This document shows, one piece after another, positions 41,796 through 50,238 of a DNA stretch of 64,000 bases. Each line of letters starts with the position of its first letter. Position 1 is the first letter of the stretch. Both the position numbers and the translations under genes were made by a program. Source of the stretch: DATBVX01 sp963810775 (lineage in GTDB: Bacteria > Pseudomonadota > Gammaproteobacteria > Steroidobacterales > Steroidobacteraceae). The stretch lies in contig CAWEOT010000014.1 of the NCBI GenBank assembly GCA_963810775.1, positions 248,001 through 312,000 of the forward strand. Reading direction: 5' to 3'. Below the pieces are notes generated by a model. It ran no database searches. It saw only the letters and a list, made by a program, of their open reading frames with translations, and was not told where the DNA came from.

Positions 41796-44132
41796 ATGTC
41801 GAGCATGAACAGCGGACAGCGGCTGTCCGGGCGCTACACCGTGCGTCAGCGACTGAGCGCGGGCGCGCGCGGCGAGACCTGGCTCGCGCACGACGCCACG
41901 CGCGAGCGCGACGTAGTGATCCGAGTGTTGTCGAACGCCGTCGCGCAAGACCGCGCCGTTCTCGAAAGCCTGAACACCGAGCTGGCCGCTGCTCACGGTC
42001 TCGATCCACAGGTGATTGCCGCGGCCGGCAAGCTCGAGCGCGATGGCGAACAGATCTACCTGGTGCGCGACTTCGTGCCCGGAGAGGACCTGACATCCTT
42101 GCGGGCGGGGTCGTGGCGTCAGATCGCATCGACCGTCGCGCACGTGGCGGATGCCCTTGCCACGCTGCATCGGGCGGGATTCGTTCATCGTGACATCAAG
42201 CCGGGCAATATCATCCTGCGGTCCGACGGAACCGCGACGCTGATCGACTTCGGAAGTGCAATGCTGGCGGGTGGCGGTACGACCAACGGCGCGCTCTCAC
42301 GTTACAGCGCAAGCCCACAACAACTCGCCGGCGAGCCTGCAAACGCTGCCGACGATGTCTACAGTCTGGGAGCGGTTCTCTACGAGCTGCTGAGCGGCTA
42401 TCCACCTTTCTATCCCAACTTCACGCTCGAGCGCGCACGGTCGGAGGCCGTTCCTGCGTTGAAACCGGCTCGCCCTGCGCCAGCGGCGCTGCTCGACCTG
42501 GCAATGAGCCTGCTGGCGAGAACCCCGGCTGAGAGACCTGACGACCTGGCGCAGGTGGCGCGCAAGCTCCGAGGTCTGCTCGAGTCTACGCCGCCCGCTG
42601 CTGCAGGTTCGGTGGCAGATCAGCAAGCCGCGCCGCGCACTTCTGCACCGGTCGTCACGATCGTGCGGCCAATTCTGCGCCAGGGCGTGCAGCGCGAGAG
42701 CCCCGCGGTCACCAATCGCGCGCCGCGCCGCTGGCTGATCAATGCAGGCTTCGCCGTGCTCGTAATCCTCGCAATCTCGGTGTTCGTATTCCTGCCCAAA
42801 ATGGTTGGCAGTCCGGGCACGCAGCTTCCGGCGCCGGCCGCGAAAGTCAGTCCTGCCATCGCGCCGAAGTCTGAGGAGCCGGCTGCAGTCGATCTGCGCA
42901 CGCTGGCAGAACAGATGCAGCAGGCCGAGCAGGTGCGGGACACTTTCGAGGGCATGTATGAATCGCTGGACAAGCGCGCCGCCGCCGTGTGGGCGGCAGT
43001 GCCGTTTGCCGCGGCCCGCAAGCATGGGGAAGAAGCCGCCAAGCAATACGCCACGCGGGAGTTCAAGGCAGCGCTGGAGTCGTATTCGGCGGGCGTCGAT
43101 GAGTTGAAGAAAGCTGCCGATCTCGCGCAGCCCACGCTGCGAGCGCAACTCGATAAGGGAAATGCTGCGCTCGAAGCCGGTCAGTCGGCCGCGGCGCAGG
43201 CAGCATTCAATCTCGCACTCAAGATCGAGCCTGATAACGCAGTCGCGACCAAGGGCCTGAAGCGCGCCGCCACGCTGGACCAGGTCCTGGCATTGCTCGC
43301 GAGCGCGACCGGTGAGGAGCGTGGCGGTCAACTGTCGCTGGCTGTCCAGCACTATGAGGAAGCCCTGAAGCTCGATCCGGACACGGCCGCGGCGCGCGAC
43401 GGTTCCGCGCGCGTACGCGCGCGCATCTCGGGTGACCAATTCGCCGCGGCGATGTCGCAGGGACTTGCGCAACTGTCGGACGGCAAGCTCAGCCTCGCCC
43501 GCGCCTCCTTCGATCGCGCTCGAGCACTGCGGCCTGGCGCGACCGAAGTCAACGATGCCCTCGCGCAGGTGTCGCAAGCCGAATTGCGCAATGGCATCGC
43601 GCTACACCGCGATCAGGCCGAGAAGGCCGAGCGTGCAGAACGCTGGAGCGACGCGGTGTCGGAATATGATGCAGCCCTGAAGCTCGATCCCGCGCTCGAG
43701 TTTGCGCGCGCCGGTCGTGATCGCGCCGGGCCGCGCGCGGCGCTTGCCACACAATTTGATGCGCTGGTCAAGCAGCCGGATCGGTTGCTGTCTGCGAAGG
43801 TGCGAGATCAGGTGCGGAGCTTGCTTGCCCAGGCCCGGCAGATCCAGCCGCAAGGCCCGGTGCTGAGCCGACAGATCGAGTCCGTCAGCGCCAGCCTGGC
43901 GAGCTTCGAGGCCCCGGTGCGGATCGCACTCGAGTCCGACAACCAGACGCAAGTCGTCATCCATCGCGTTGGCGAACTCGGTCTATTCGATCATCGCGAG
44001 ATCGATCTGGCCCCTGGCACTTACACGGTGATGGGGACCCGGGTCGGCTATCGCGACGTGCGGCGCGAGATCACGGTCCTGCCGGGAAAAGCGCTGTCGC
44101 CCGTCGTCGTGCGCTGTGAGGATCGCATTTGA
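41796..44132 (+). CDS. Ser/Thr kinase-like protein with TM, repeats and PEGA-like end
   Basis: 778 residues. Kinase-like domain about 12-265 with HRDIKPGNII and LIDFGSAML intact. The beta-3 lysine is Arg (DVVIRVLS instead of VAIKVL) and the glycine loop is altered (SAGARGETW). One membrane helix at about 310-332, then TPR-like helical repeats (390-690). A terminal segment, APGTYTVMGTRVGYRDVRRE, resembles a PEGA motif. Activity is doubtful: it may be a pseudokinase that senses or scaffolds through its periplasmic part. It overlaps the next gene by 4 bases. Confidence 0.85.
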   Translation: MSSMNSGQRLSGRYTVRQRLSAGARGETWLAHDATRERDVVIRVLSNAVAQDRAVLESLNTELAAAHGLDPQVIAAAGKLERDGEQIYLVRDFVPGEDLTSLRAGSWRQIASTVAHVADALATLHRAGFVHRDIKPGNIILRSDGTATLIDFGSAMLAGGGTTNGALSRYSASPQQLAGEPANAADDVYSLGAVLYELLSGYPPFYPNFTLERARSEAVPALKPARPAPAALLDLAMSLLARTPAERPDDLAQVARKLRGLLESTPPAAAGSVADQQAAPRTSAPVVTIVRPILRQGVQRESPAVTNRAPRRWLINAGFAVLVILAISVFVFLPKMVGSPGTQLPAPAAKVSPAIAPKSEEPAAVDLRTLAEQMQQAEQVRDTFEGMYESLDKRAAAVWAAVPFAAARKHGEEAAKQYATREFKAALESYSAGVDELKKAADLAQPTLRAQLDKGNAALEAGQSAAAQAAFNLALKIEPDNAVATKGLKRAATLDQVLALLASATGEERGGQLSLAVQHYEEALKLDPDTAAARDGSARVRARISGDQFAAAMSQGLAQLSDGKLSLARASFDRARALRPGATEVNDALAQVSQAELRNGIALHRDQAEKAERAERWSDAVSEYDAALKLDPALEFARAGRDRAGPRAALATQFDALVKQPDRLLSAKVRDQVRSLLAQARQIQPQGPVLSRQIESVSASLASFEAPVRIALESDNQTQVVIHRVGELGLFDHREIDLAPGTYTVMGTRVGYRDVRREITVLPGKALSPVVVRCEDRI

Positions 44133-46558
44133 ATCGCGCCCTACGCCTGCGCGAGCCGCTCGGCGATCGCGCCATATCCGCCGCTGATCTGCCTCTCGCG
44201 CTGGGCGGCGAGGGCGTAAGCATCAGCATCCCTGGTGTGCCCGCGGGCGTCATCGCCGCATACGTCGGCTTCGATGAGCAGACGCCGTACATCGATGTCA
44301 CAGCAGATTCCGGTGTTGCAGTCACGCTCAATGGACGCGTGCTGCGCGAGCGCACGCCGCTCCTGCACGGCGATGTCATCCGCATCGGCGCAGCGCAGAT
44401 CCTGAGCTCCGTGCGCGGTGCGAGCGTCGCCCTCGAAGTAATCCACCACGAAGGCAATGCAACGCAGCCGCCGATCGTCGATCCTGCCGATCTCGAGGAA
44501 GACCCGGAACTCGCGCCGGATTCACAAGCGATTCGCCGTGTCGCCTTCAAGCCCGTGCTCGCTCCGAAACAACAGGTCCGGCGGCGCGCCCAGCCGCACC
44601 GGGTGGCGCTGACCCTGGGACTGACAGTCCTTGGCGTGGCTCTTTGGATGCTCATTACAGCCAAGCCCATCCACGTGATCGTCGATCCGCGTGACGCCCA
44701 GCTCGATTTGCGTGGCACCTCGCTCGATTTTCGTGCCGGCGATCGGATATTCGTCCGGCCCGGCCGCTACGTCCTCATTGCTGCGCACGCGGGGTACGAG
44801 ACCGCGCAATTGCCGGTGCAGGTGAGCGGCAAGCCCGACGAACAGGTGCGGTTGACGCTCAGGAAATTGCCGGGCGAACTCCACGTCCAGGCCGGTGATG
44901 TTGAAGCCTCGCTGGTGATCGACGGCAAGCCGATCGGCAGAGTCCCGGGCGCATACCGTGTCGCTGCCGGGAAGCACCAATTCCGCGTCGCCGCTCCGCA
45001 CTACCAGGAGTTCATCGCGAACGTGACGGTAAAGGGGTTGGGGCAGAAGCAAACTGTCACGTTCAATCTCAAGCCGCTGTTCAGCCCCGTGACGATCGAG
45101 TCCGATCCAGCCGGTGCGCGCGTTGCGCTGGACGGCAAGGATATCGGCGTGACACCACTGACGGCGCAGATCGATGCGGGTAACTACGCGCTGAGCCTGG
45201 TCGCACAGGGCTTTCGTCCCTGGGAGAGCTCAATCCAGGTCAAGGCCGAGACGCCGCAGAAGATCGGTCCGGTAAAACTGGGACTGCCCGACGGCACACT
45301 GTCAATCCGCTCCTCGCCATCACAGGCCGACGTCGCCGTGGCAGGTCGATATCGCGGCCGCACGCCTCTCGATGTCAGCCTGCCGCCGGGCGTCGAATAC
45401 GAAATTGCCGTCAACCACGCCGGATACGAGCCGGCACGACGCGTCGTGGCGGTGAAGGCCGGCGCGCGATCGGGCATGGAGATGACGCTGACGCCGATCC
45501 TGGGCGAAGTCACTGTGCGCGGCGACCCGGCGGATGCGCAGCTTTTCGTCGACGGACAGGCACGCGGCTCGGCAAACCAGACGATCAAGTTGCCCTCTAC
45601 GGAGCAGACACTCGAGATCAGGCGCGAGGGCTATCAGAGCTTCACGACGAAGGTAGTTCCGCAGCCCGGCCTGGCACGCGTCGTCGAGTATCGCTTGCTG
45701 ACTCCGGACCAGGCGCGGGCCGCCCGCATTCCTCCGCTCATCAAGACGCACACCAATGGTCAGATGCGCCGCATCCCCGCGGGCCACTTCACCATGGGCA
45801 GCTCACGGCGCGAACCGGGCAGACGCTCGAACGAAGTGGAGCACGAGGTGACTTTGCAGCGGACGTACTACCTCGGTGTGTACGAAGTGACCAATGCCGA
45901 ATTTCGTCAGTTTCAGCCGGATCATCTCTCCGGGGTCGTCCGCGATCGCTCCCTCGATCAGGACGATCATCCAGTCGTGAACGTGACCTGGAGCGACGCG
46001 GCCGCATTTTGCAATTGGCTGAGCGGCCAGGACGGATTGCCTGCAGCCTATACACAGCAGGGCGATACTTACGTGCCCGTGGCCCCTGCGAATACCGGCT
46101 ATCGCCTGCCGACCGAAGCGGAGTGGGAATGGGCCGCGCGTTACGAATCCGGACAGGCAAGCAGAAGGTATCCGTGGGGCTCCTCGCTCCCGGTTCCGAC
46201 CAATTCAGGGAACTTTGCAGACAAAAGAGCCCTCGCAGTCAACAATACTGCGGTTGAGAACTACGAGGACGGATTCGTGACCACCGCCCCGGTGGGACGT
46301 TTTCCGGCGAACCCACTCGGCCTTTACGACATGGGCGGAAACGTGACCGAGTGGGTCCAGGATTTCTACACTGTGTACCCGGAACTGGAGCCGGCGAGAA
46401 CGGACCCATTGGGGCCCGCGACCGGGACGCAGCAGCATGTGGTGCGCGGCTCGAGCTGGCGCAGCGCCAATGTCGCCGAGCTGCGGCTGGCCTGGCGAGA
46501 CCATGCCGAGGGCAAGGCGCAACACATAGGATTTCGCATCGCGAGGTACGCCGAATGA
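44129..46558 (+). CDS. FHA-like / TM / five PEGA repeats / FGE-fold protein
   Basis: 809 residues, TTG start overlapping the kinase stop. A diverged N-terminal FHA-like domain (GRVLRERTPLLHGDVIRIG) precedes a membrane helix at about 152-172. Five PEGA repeats follow (to about residue 530), each with G-x-Y-x-L/F-x-V...GY/F. The C-terminal formylglycine-generating-enzyme/SUMF fold has MGSSRREPG, VTWSDAAAFCNWLS, RLPTEAEWEWAAR, YDMGGNVTEWVQDFY and VVRGSSWRS. The catalytic Cys pair of active FGE is missing (the RGGS..C region reads RGSSWRSANVAEL), so this domain probably binds a ligand rather than modifying one. It links cytoplasmic phospho-signals to a periplasmic head. Confidence 0.85.
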   Translation: MNRALRLREPLGDRAISAADLPLALGGEGVSISIPGVPAGVIAAYVGFDEQTPYIDVTADSGVAVTLNGRVLRERTPLLHGDVIRIGAAQILSSVRGASVALEVIHHEGNATQPPIVDPADLEEDPELAPDSQAIRRVAFKPVLAPKQQVRRRAQPHRVALTLGLTVLGVALWMLITAKPIHVIVDPRDAQLDLRGTSLDFRAGDRIFVRPGRYVLIAAHAGYETAQLPVQVSGKPDEQVRLTLRKLPGELHVQAGDVEASLVIDGKPIGRVPGAYRVAAGKHQFRVAAPHYQEFIANVTVKGLGQKQTVTFNLKPLFSPVTIESDPAGARVALDGKDIGVTPLTAQIDAGNYALSLVAQGFRPWESSIQVKAETPQKIGPVKLGLPDGTLSIRSSPSQADVAVAGRYRGRTPLDVSLPPGVEYEIAVNHAGYEPARRVVAVKAGARSGMEMTLTPILGEVTVRGDPADAQLFVDGQARGSANQTIKLPSTEQTLEIRREGYQSFTTKVVPQPGLARVVEYRLLTPDQARAARIPPLIKTHTNGQMRRIPAGHFTMGSSRREPGRRSNEVEHEVTLQRTYYLGVYEVTNAEFRQFQPDHLSGVVRDRSLDQDDHPVVNVTWSDAAAFCNWLSGQDGLPAAYTQQGDTYVPVAPANTGYRLPTEAEWEWAARYESGQASRRYPWGSSLPVPTNSGNFADKRALAVNNTAVENYEDGFVTTAPVGRFPANPLGLYDMGGNVTEWVQDFYTVYPELEPARTDPLGPATGTQQHVVRGSSWRSANVAELRLAWRDHAEGKAQHIGFRIARYAE

Positions 46559-46917
46559 ATATCACCACCCGCGAGATTGTGAGTCGACTCGCGTCTCGTC
46601 CGCGCGCCGCTCCCGTGATTGCGGCAACGCTGCTCATCCTCGCGCCGCTCGGCGTGCTCGTGTCGCAGGAAACGCCACAGACTCCTGCTCCCGCTCAATC
46701 GCAGCCGGCTGCGAAGAAGGCTGAGGAACCTGTGGCCAAACCGGTGCCCTCGGCCACCAAGCCCGCGTCCGAAGCCAAGCCTGCAGCAGCGTCCGAACCG
46801 ACCGGCAAAGCGGAGCCCGAAGCCGCAGACGGCGATCAGGCAGAAGCTCCGAAACGTTTCATCCCCTCACAGAAATCATCGGCAGACAACAGTGCAACCT
46901 TCCCGATCGACATCTGA
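46555..46917 (+). CDS. TonB-N-like single-pass protein with Pro/Lys/Ala-rich tail
   Basis: 120 residues. N-terminal helix VIAATLLILAPLGVLV (about 21-36), then an Ala/Pro/Lys/Glu-rich linker (PAAKKAEEPVAKP...) of about 60 residues like the TonB spacer, and a short ending that includes FIPSQKSSADNSATFPIDI. No TonB-C domain follows. It overlaps the upstream gene by 4 bases (ATGA) and the TolQ-like gene by 26, so it is almost surely co-translated. It may be a TonB-like transmitter truncated to membrane anchor and linker, or a periplasmic docking tail. Confidence 0.7.
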   Translation: MNITTREIVSRLASRPRAAPVIAATLLILAPLGVLVSQETPQTPAPAQSQPAAKKAEEPVAKPVPSATKPASEAKPAAASEPTGKAEPEAADGDQAEAPKRFIPSQKSSADNSATFPIDI

Positions 46918-47749
46918 AGCGCAGGCGCTGCGCCCCACCCAGAATGCGCCGGTGCGCAGCCAGCAGCAGAGCGACTTCCTGTTCAGCACCTTTGCGCTGA
47001 TCATCACCGCCATCCTGGTGCATGCGCTCTACGTGGTTCACATCCGGCCGCGCAGCGATGCCATTCTCGCCGAGCAGTTCGCGCGCATGCGGGCCGAGCC
47101 CGCCTACGTGCCCGAGCGCTCGATCTACATCGTGGTGCGCGAATACGAGCCCGAGATATGCATCATCCTCATGATCTGGTCGATGATCCTGCTGGGTCAT
47201 CGCGGCATCGACAATCGCAGGCAGCGTCAGCTCCTCGCGTCCGGTCTGCTCAACATACCGCCGGGCATGCGTATCCTGCCCAAGGACACGCGCGAGTACG
47301 CGCGCCAGATGGAAGCGCTCGATCCGAAGACCCAGCAACTGCTGCTGCCGCGCGCCATCGTCGCGTCTCTCGAGCGCTTCGGATCGACCGAGAACATTCA
47401 CGATGCGGCGGAGGCCGGGCGCTCGGTGTGCGAATCGGAAGCCGAGCGCCTCGACTCGGAGCTGTCGATGGTGCGCTACACGGTGTGGGCGATCCCGGCC
47501 ATCGGCTTCGTCGGCACGGTGCGCGGCATCGGCGCAGCGCTGCAACAGGCGCACCAGGCCGTGTCAGGAAATATCAACGGCGTGACCGAAGCGCTCGGCA
47601 TCACGTTCAACGCAACCTTCACAGCGTTGACCTCGAGCATCATCGTCATGTTCTTCCTGCACCAGCTGCAGCTGGCACAGGAGCGCATGGTGCTCGACAC
47701 CGAGCACTACCTCGATCAGCACCTGCTCAAGCACATGCGAGCCTCCTGA
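46892..47749 (+). CDS. MotA/TolQ/ExbB proton-channel family protein
   Basis: 285 residues, GTG start. Helices at about 30-50, 88-106, and a C-terminal pair that holds the family signature GFVGTVRGIGAAL and the later VTEALGITFNATFTALTSSI then IVMFFLHQLQ. MotA/TolQ/ExbB proteins form the channel half of proton-driven motors with ExbD/TolR/MotB partners. No ExbD gene is adjacent, but both VWA proteins just downstream have a helix with an Asp at the right place. The extra N-terminal helix is unusual. It is followed 10 bases later by the actin-fold/FHA gene. Confidence 0.9.
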   Translation: MQPSRSTSEAQALRPTQNAPVRSQQQSDFLFSTFALIITAILVHALYVVHIRPRSDAILAEQFARMRAEPAYVPERSIYIVVREYEPEICIILMIWSMILLGHRGIDNRRQRQLLASGLLNIPPGMRILPKDTREYARQMEALDPKTQQLLLPRAIVASLERFGSTENIHDAAEAGRSVCESEAERLDSELSMVRYTVWAIPAIGFVGTVRGIGAALQQAHQAVSGNINGVTEALGITFNATFTALTSSIIVMFFLHQLQLAQERMVLDTEHYLDQHLLKHMRAS

Positions 47750-47759
47750 GCAACAACCC

Positions 47760-49133
47760 GTGAGCACTGGGGCCATCGAGATCAATGACGCCGGCCTGCT
47801 GCTGGCGGTCGACGGCGAGCTCGGGCACTCGAGTCCCGGCTATGCATTGCTGGACCGCGAACCGGTCGTGATCGGCAACGAAGCACTGCGTGCCTCGCGC
47901 ATCGAGCCGCTCAATGTCAACAACCGCTTCTGGAACGAGCTCGACGAGCGCCCACTGCTGGTGCGGGCGGCGGCCGGACGCTCGCATGCCGACCTCGCGT
48001 ACCTGCATCTCGCACATCTGTGGAACGATGTCGCCGGTTCTCCGCGCTCGGTACGTTTCGTGGTGCCCGCGACGCTGCGCCCGGCGCAGCTTGCGCTCCT
48101 GCTGGGCATTGCGCGCGAAGTGCGCGTGCCAGTCGCGGGATTCGTGGATACCGCCGTGGCGCTTGCCAGTACCTGGCCGGACAGCGGTCGGCTGCTGTGC
48201 GTCGACGTCCATCTGCACAACACGGTGATCACCGCGGTCGCGGTGGGCGAGCGCGTACGACGCGAGCGCACCGAGGTCGCACGTAATGTCGGCTGGCTCG
48301 ATCTCATCGATACCTGGATGCGGATGATTGGGCGCGAATTCGTGGCACGCACGCGCTTCGATCCCATGCATCGCGCCAGCCTGGAGCAGCAACTGTTCGA
48401 CTCGCTGCCGGGCTGGCTCGAGCAGCTCCAGAGCGCCGATGCGGTCGATATCGAGGCGCCGTTCGAGGGCGAAACACACGCCGTGCGCCTGACGCGCGAG
48501 CAATTCGCGCTGGAAGCGAACGCGCTCTACACCGAGTTACTGATGCGCGTGCACCGGCTGCGCACTCCAGGGCACGCGACCACGATCGTCCTCAGCGATC
48601 GCGCCGCATCCCTCCCCGGGCTGGCGGAGCGCTTTGCGGAATTCAACGACTGCGGCGTGGTTCGCAGCGCGGCCGGTGCTGCCGTGGCGGCGGCATGCGC
48701 CATGAGTGAGTCCCAGGAGGTGGAAGACACCGTGCAGTTGCTGTGCGCGGTTCCTCGTGCCGAGGCCTCAGTTGCTGCACGCCTTCCCTGGCGGAGCCTG
48801 CAGCTCGCGCGTCCCGCGGATGTAGTGGCTGCTCCCTCACACCTCCTGTATCGCGGCCAGGCCATCGCTCTCGGTCCCGAACCGCTGCGCATCGGTCTTG
48901 CGCCACCGCGAGACGACACGGCTTCGCTCAACGTCGTCGGCGCATCGGCTGGCGTTTCGCGCCTGCATTGTTCCGTGCTGCGCTTGCCGACCGGCGCAGT
49001 GGTGGTGGACCACAGCCGCTATGGGACCTGGCTCAATGATGAACGGGTCTTCGGCCGCGCTACGTTGCGCGCCGGCGATCGGCTGCGGCTGGGGCGGCCG
49101 GGCGTCACTCTCGAGCTCATCACTTCGGAGTGA
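47760..49133 (+). CDS. Actin/Hsp70-fold-like protein with C-terminal FHA domain
   Basis: 457 residues, GTG start. The N-terminal 340 residues follow an actin/Hsp70 ATPase-like order: IEINDAGLLLA at the start, LLCVDVHLHNTVITAVAVG as a diverged phosphate-2 loop and TTIVLSDRAASLPGLAERF as a nucleotide-site-like segment. Key Gly residues are changed, so ATP turnover is uncertain. The C-terminal FHA domain (about 375-455) keeps SRLHCSV and HSRYGTWLND. A cytoplasmic phospho-reader fused to a switch-like fold would suit control of the adjacent TolQ-like channel. Confidence 0.72.
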   Translation: MSTGAIEINDAGLLLAVDGELGHSSPGYALLDREPVVIGNEALRASRIEPLNVNNRFWNELDERPLLVRAAAGRSHADLAYLHLAHLWNDVAGSPRSVRFVVPATLRPAQLALLLGIAREVRVPVAGFVDTAVALASTWPDSGRLLCVDVHLHNTVITAVAVGERVRRERTEVARNVGWLDLIDTWMRMIGREFVARTRFDPMHRASLEQQLFDSLPGWLEQLQSADAVDIEAPFEGETHAVRLTREQFALEANALYTELLMRVHRLRTPGHATTIVLSDRAASLPGLAERFAEFNDCGVVRSAAGAAVAAACAMSESQEVEDTVQLLCAVPRAEASVAARLPWRSLQLARPADVVAAPSHLLYRGQAIALGPEPLRIGLAPPRDDTASLNVVGASAGVSRLHCSVLRLPTGAVVVDHSRYGTWLNDERVFGRATLRAGDRLRLGRPGVTLELITSE

Positions 49134-49136
49134 GCC

Positions 49137-50238
49137 ATGAGGCGTGGCCGGCGCAGTACCCAAGTGTTCACCATGTCGTTCCTCGACTGCATCTGCTGCG
49201 GTTTCGGGGCGGTGGTGCTGGTGTACGTGATCATCAGCGCGACGGCTGGTGTTACCAAGGTCCACCAGGACGACGATCTGAAGGGCGAAGTCAACAAGCT
49301 CGAAGAACAGGTGCTCGAGGGCTACAAGAACCTGGTCGTGTTGCGTAACACGACGGAGAAGACCACCGACCAGTCCAGCCAGGCCTCGGGGCGCATCACG
49401 CGCATTCTCGACGAGCTGGAAAAAACCCGCGTGGAACTGTCGCATTACACCGGCGACACGCTGTCCCAGCAGGACCACATCAACAAGCTGAGATCCGACG
49501 TTCGCTCTCTCGAAGAAGGCAATCGGCGCCTGGAAGCGGGCGCGAAGGAAAACGCCGCCTCAGGCCAGAGCGTGCGCGCCTTCAAGGGCACCGGCGATCG
49601 TCAGTATCTGACGGGTGTTACGGTGAGCGGCCGCCACGTGCTGATCCTCATCGACATGTCGGCGAGCATGCTCGACGAGACGCTGGTCAATGTGCTGAGG
49701 ATGCGCAACCTTCCTGATGTACAGAAGATGCTGGCGCCCAAGTGGCAGCGCGCAGTGGCGACGGTCGACTGGCTGACGACGCAGATTCCCCCCGACAGCG
49801 AGTTCCAGGTGTACGCGTTCAACACCGAAGCGCACTCAATGGTCGAGGGGAGCGATGGCAAGTGGCTCAAGGCGAATGATCCACGCCCGCTTAACGCTGC
49901 CGTGCAGAAGCTGAAGCACACGCCGCCGCACGACGGAACGAGCCTCATCAACGCCTTCAACGCCGCGAAGACGCTCGACCCGTTGCCGGACCAGATCCTG
50001 CTTGTGACTGATGGACTGCCGACGCAAGGCGCGACAGCGCCAGCGATCCGCAAGGCGGTCGAAGTCGAACAGCGCAGCAAGCTCTTCGATCAGTCGCTGT
50101 CCGCGCTGCCGCCCAGAGTGCCGATCAGCACGATCCTGCTGCCGATGGAAGGCGATCTGCCGGCGCCCGTCCCGGTTCTGGCGCCTGGCGCGCGACACCG
50201 GCGGAGTCTTCATGATGCCCTCGAAGGACTGGCCATGA
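49137..50238 (+). CDS. VWA protein 1 with ExbD-like N-terminal helix (apparent frameshift near the end)
   Basis: N-terminal motif TMSFLDCICCGFGAVVLVYV (Asp17) as a single membrane helix, a coiled coil (45-130), then a VWA domain with MIDAS residues DMSAS, HDGTSL and LLVTDGLP. The frame runs on into VWA 2. A +1 switch near 50160-50175 gives a natural ending FWRLARDTGGVFMMPSKDWP and a TGA at 50236-50238, overlapping the next ATG. I therefore annotate the gene to 50238 with a one-base frameshift. Confidence 0.8.

Noticed and set aside
44129..46558. Active formylglycine-generating enzyme or EgtB-type sulfoxide synthase
   Set aside because: The catalytic Cys residues of FGE and the EgtB His motif are not present, so a catalytic call is not supported.
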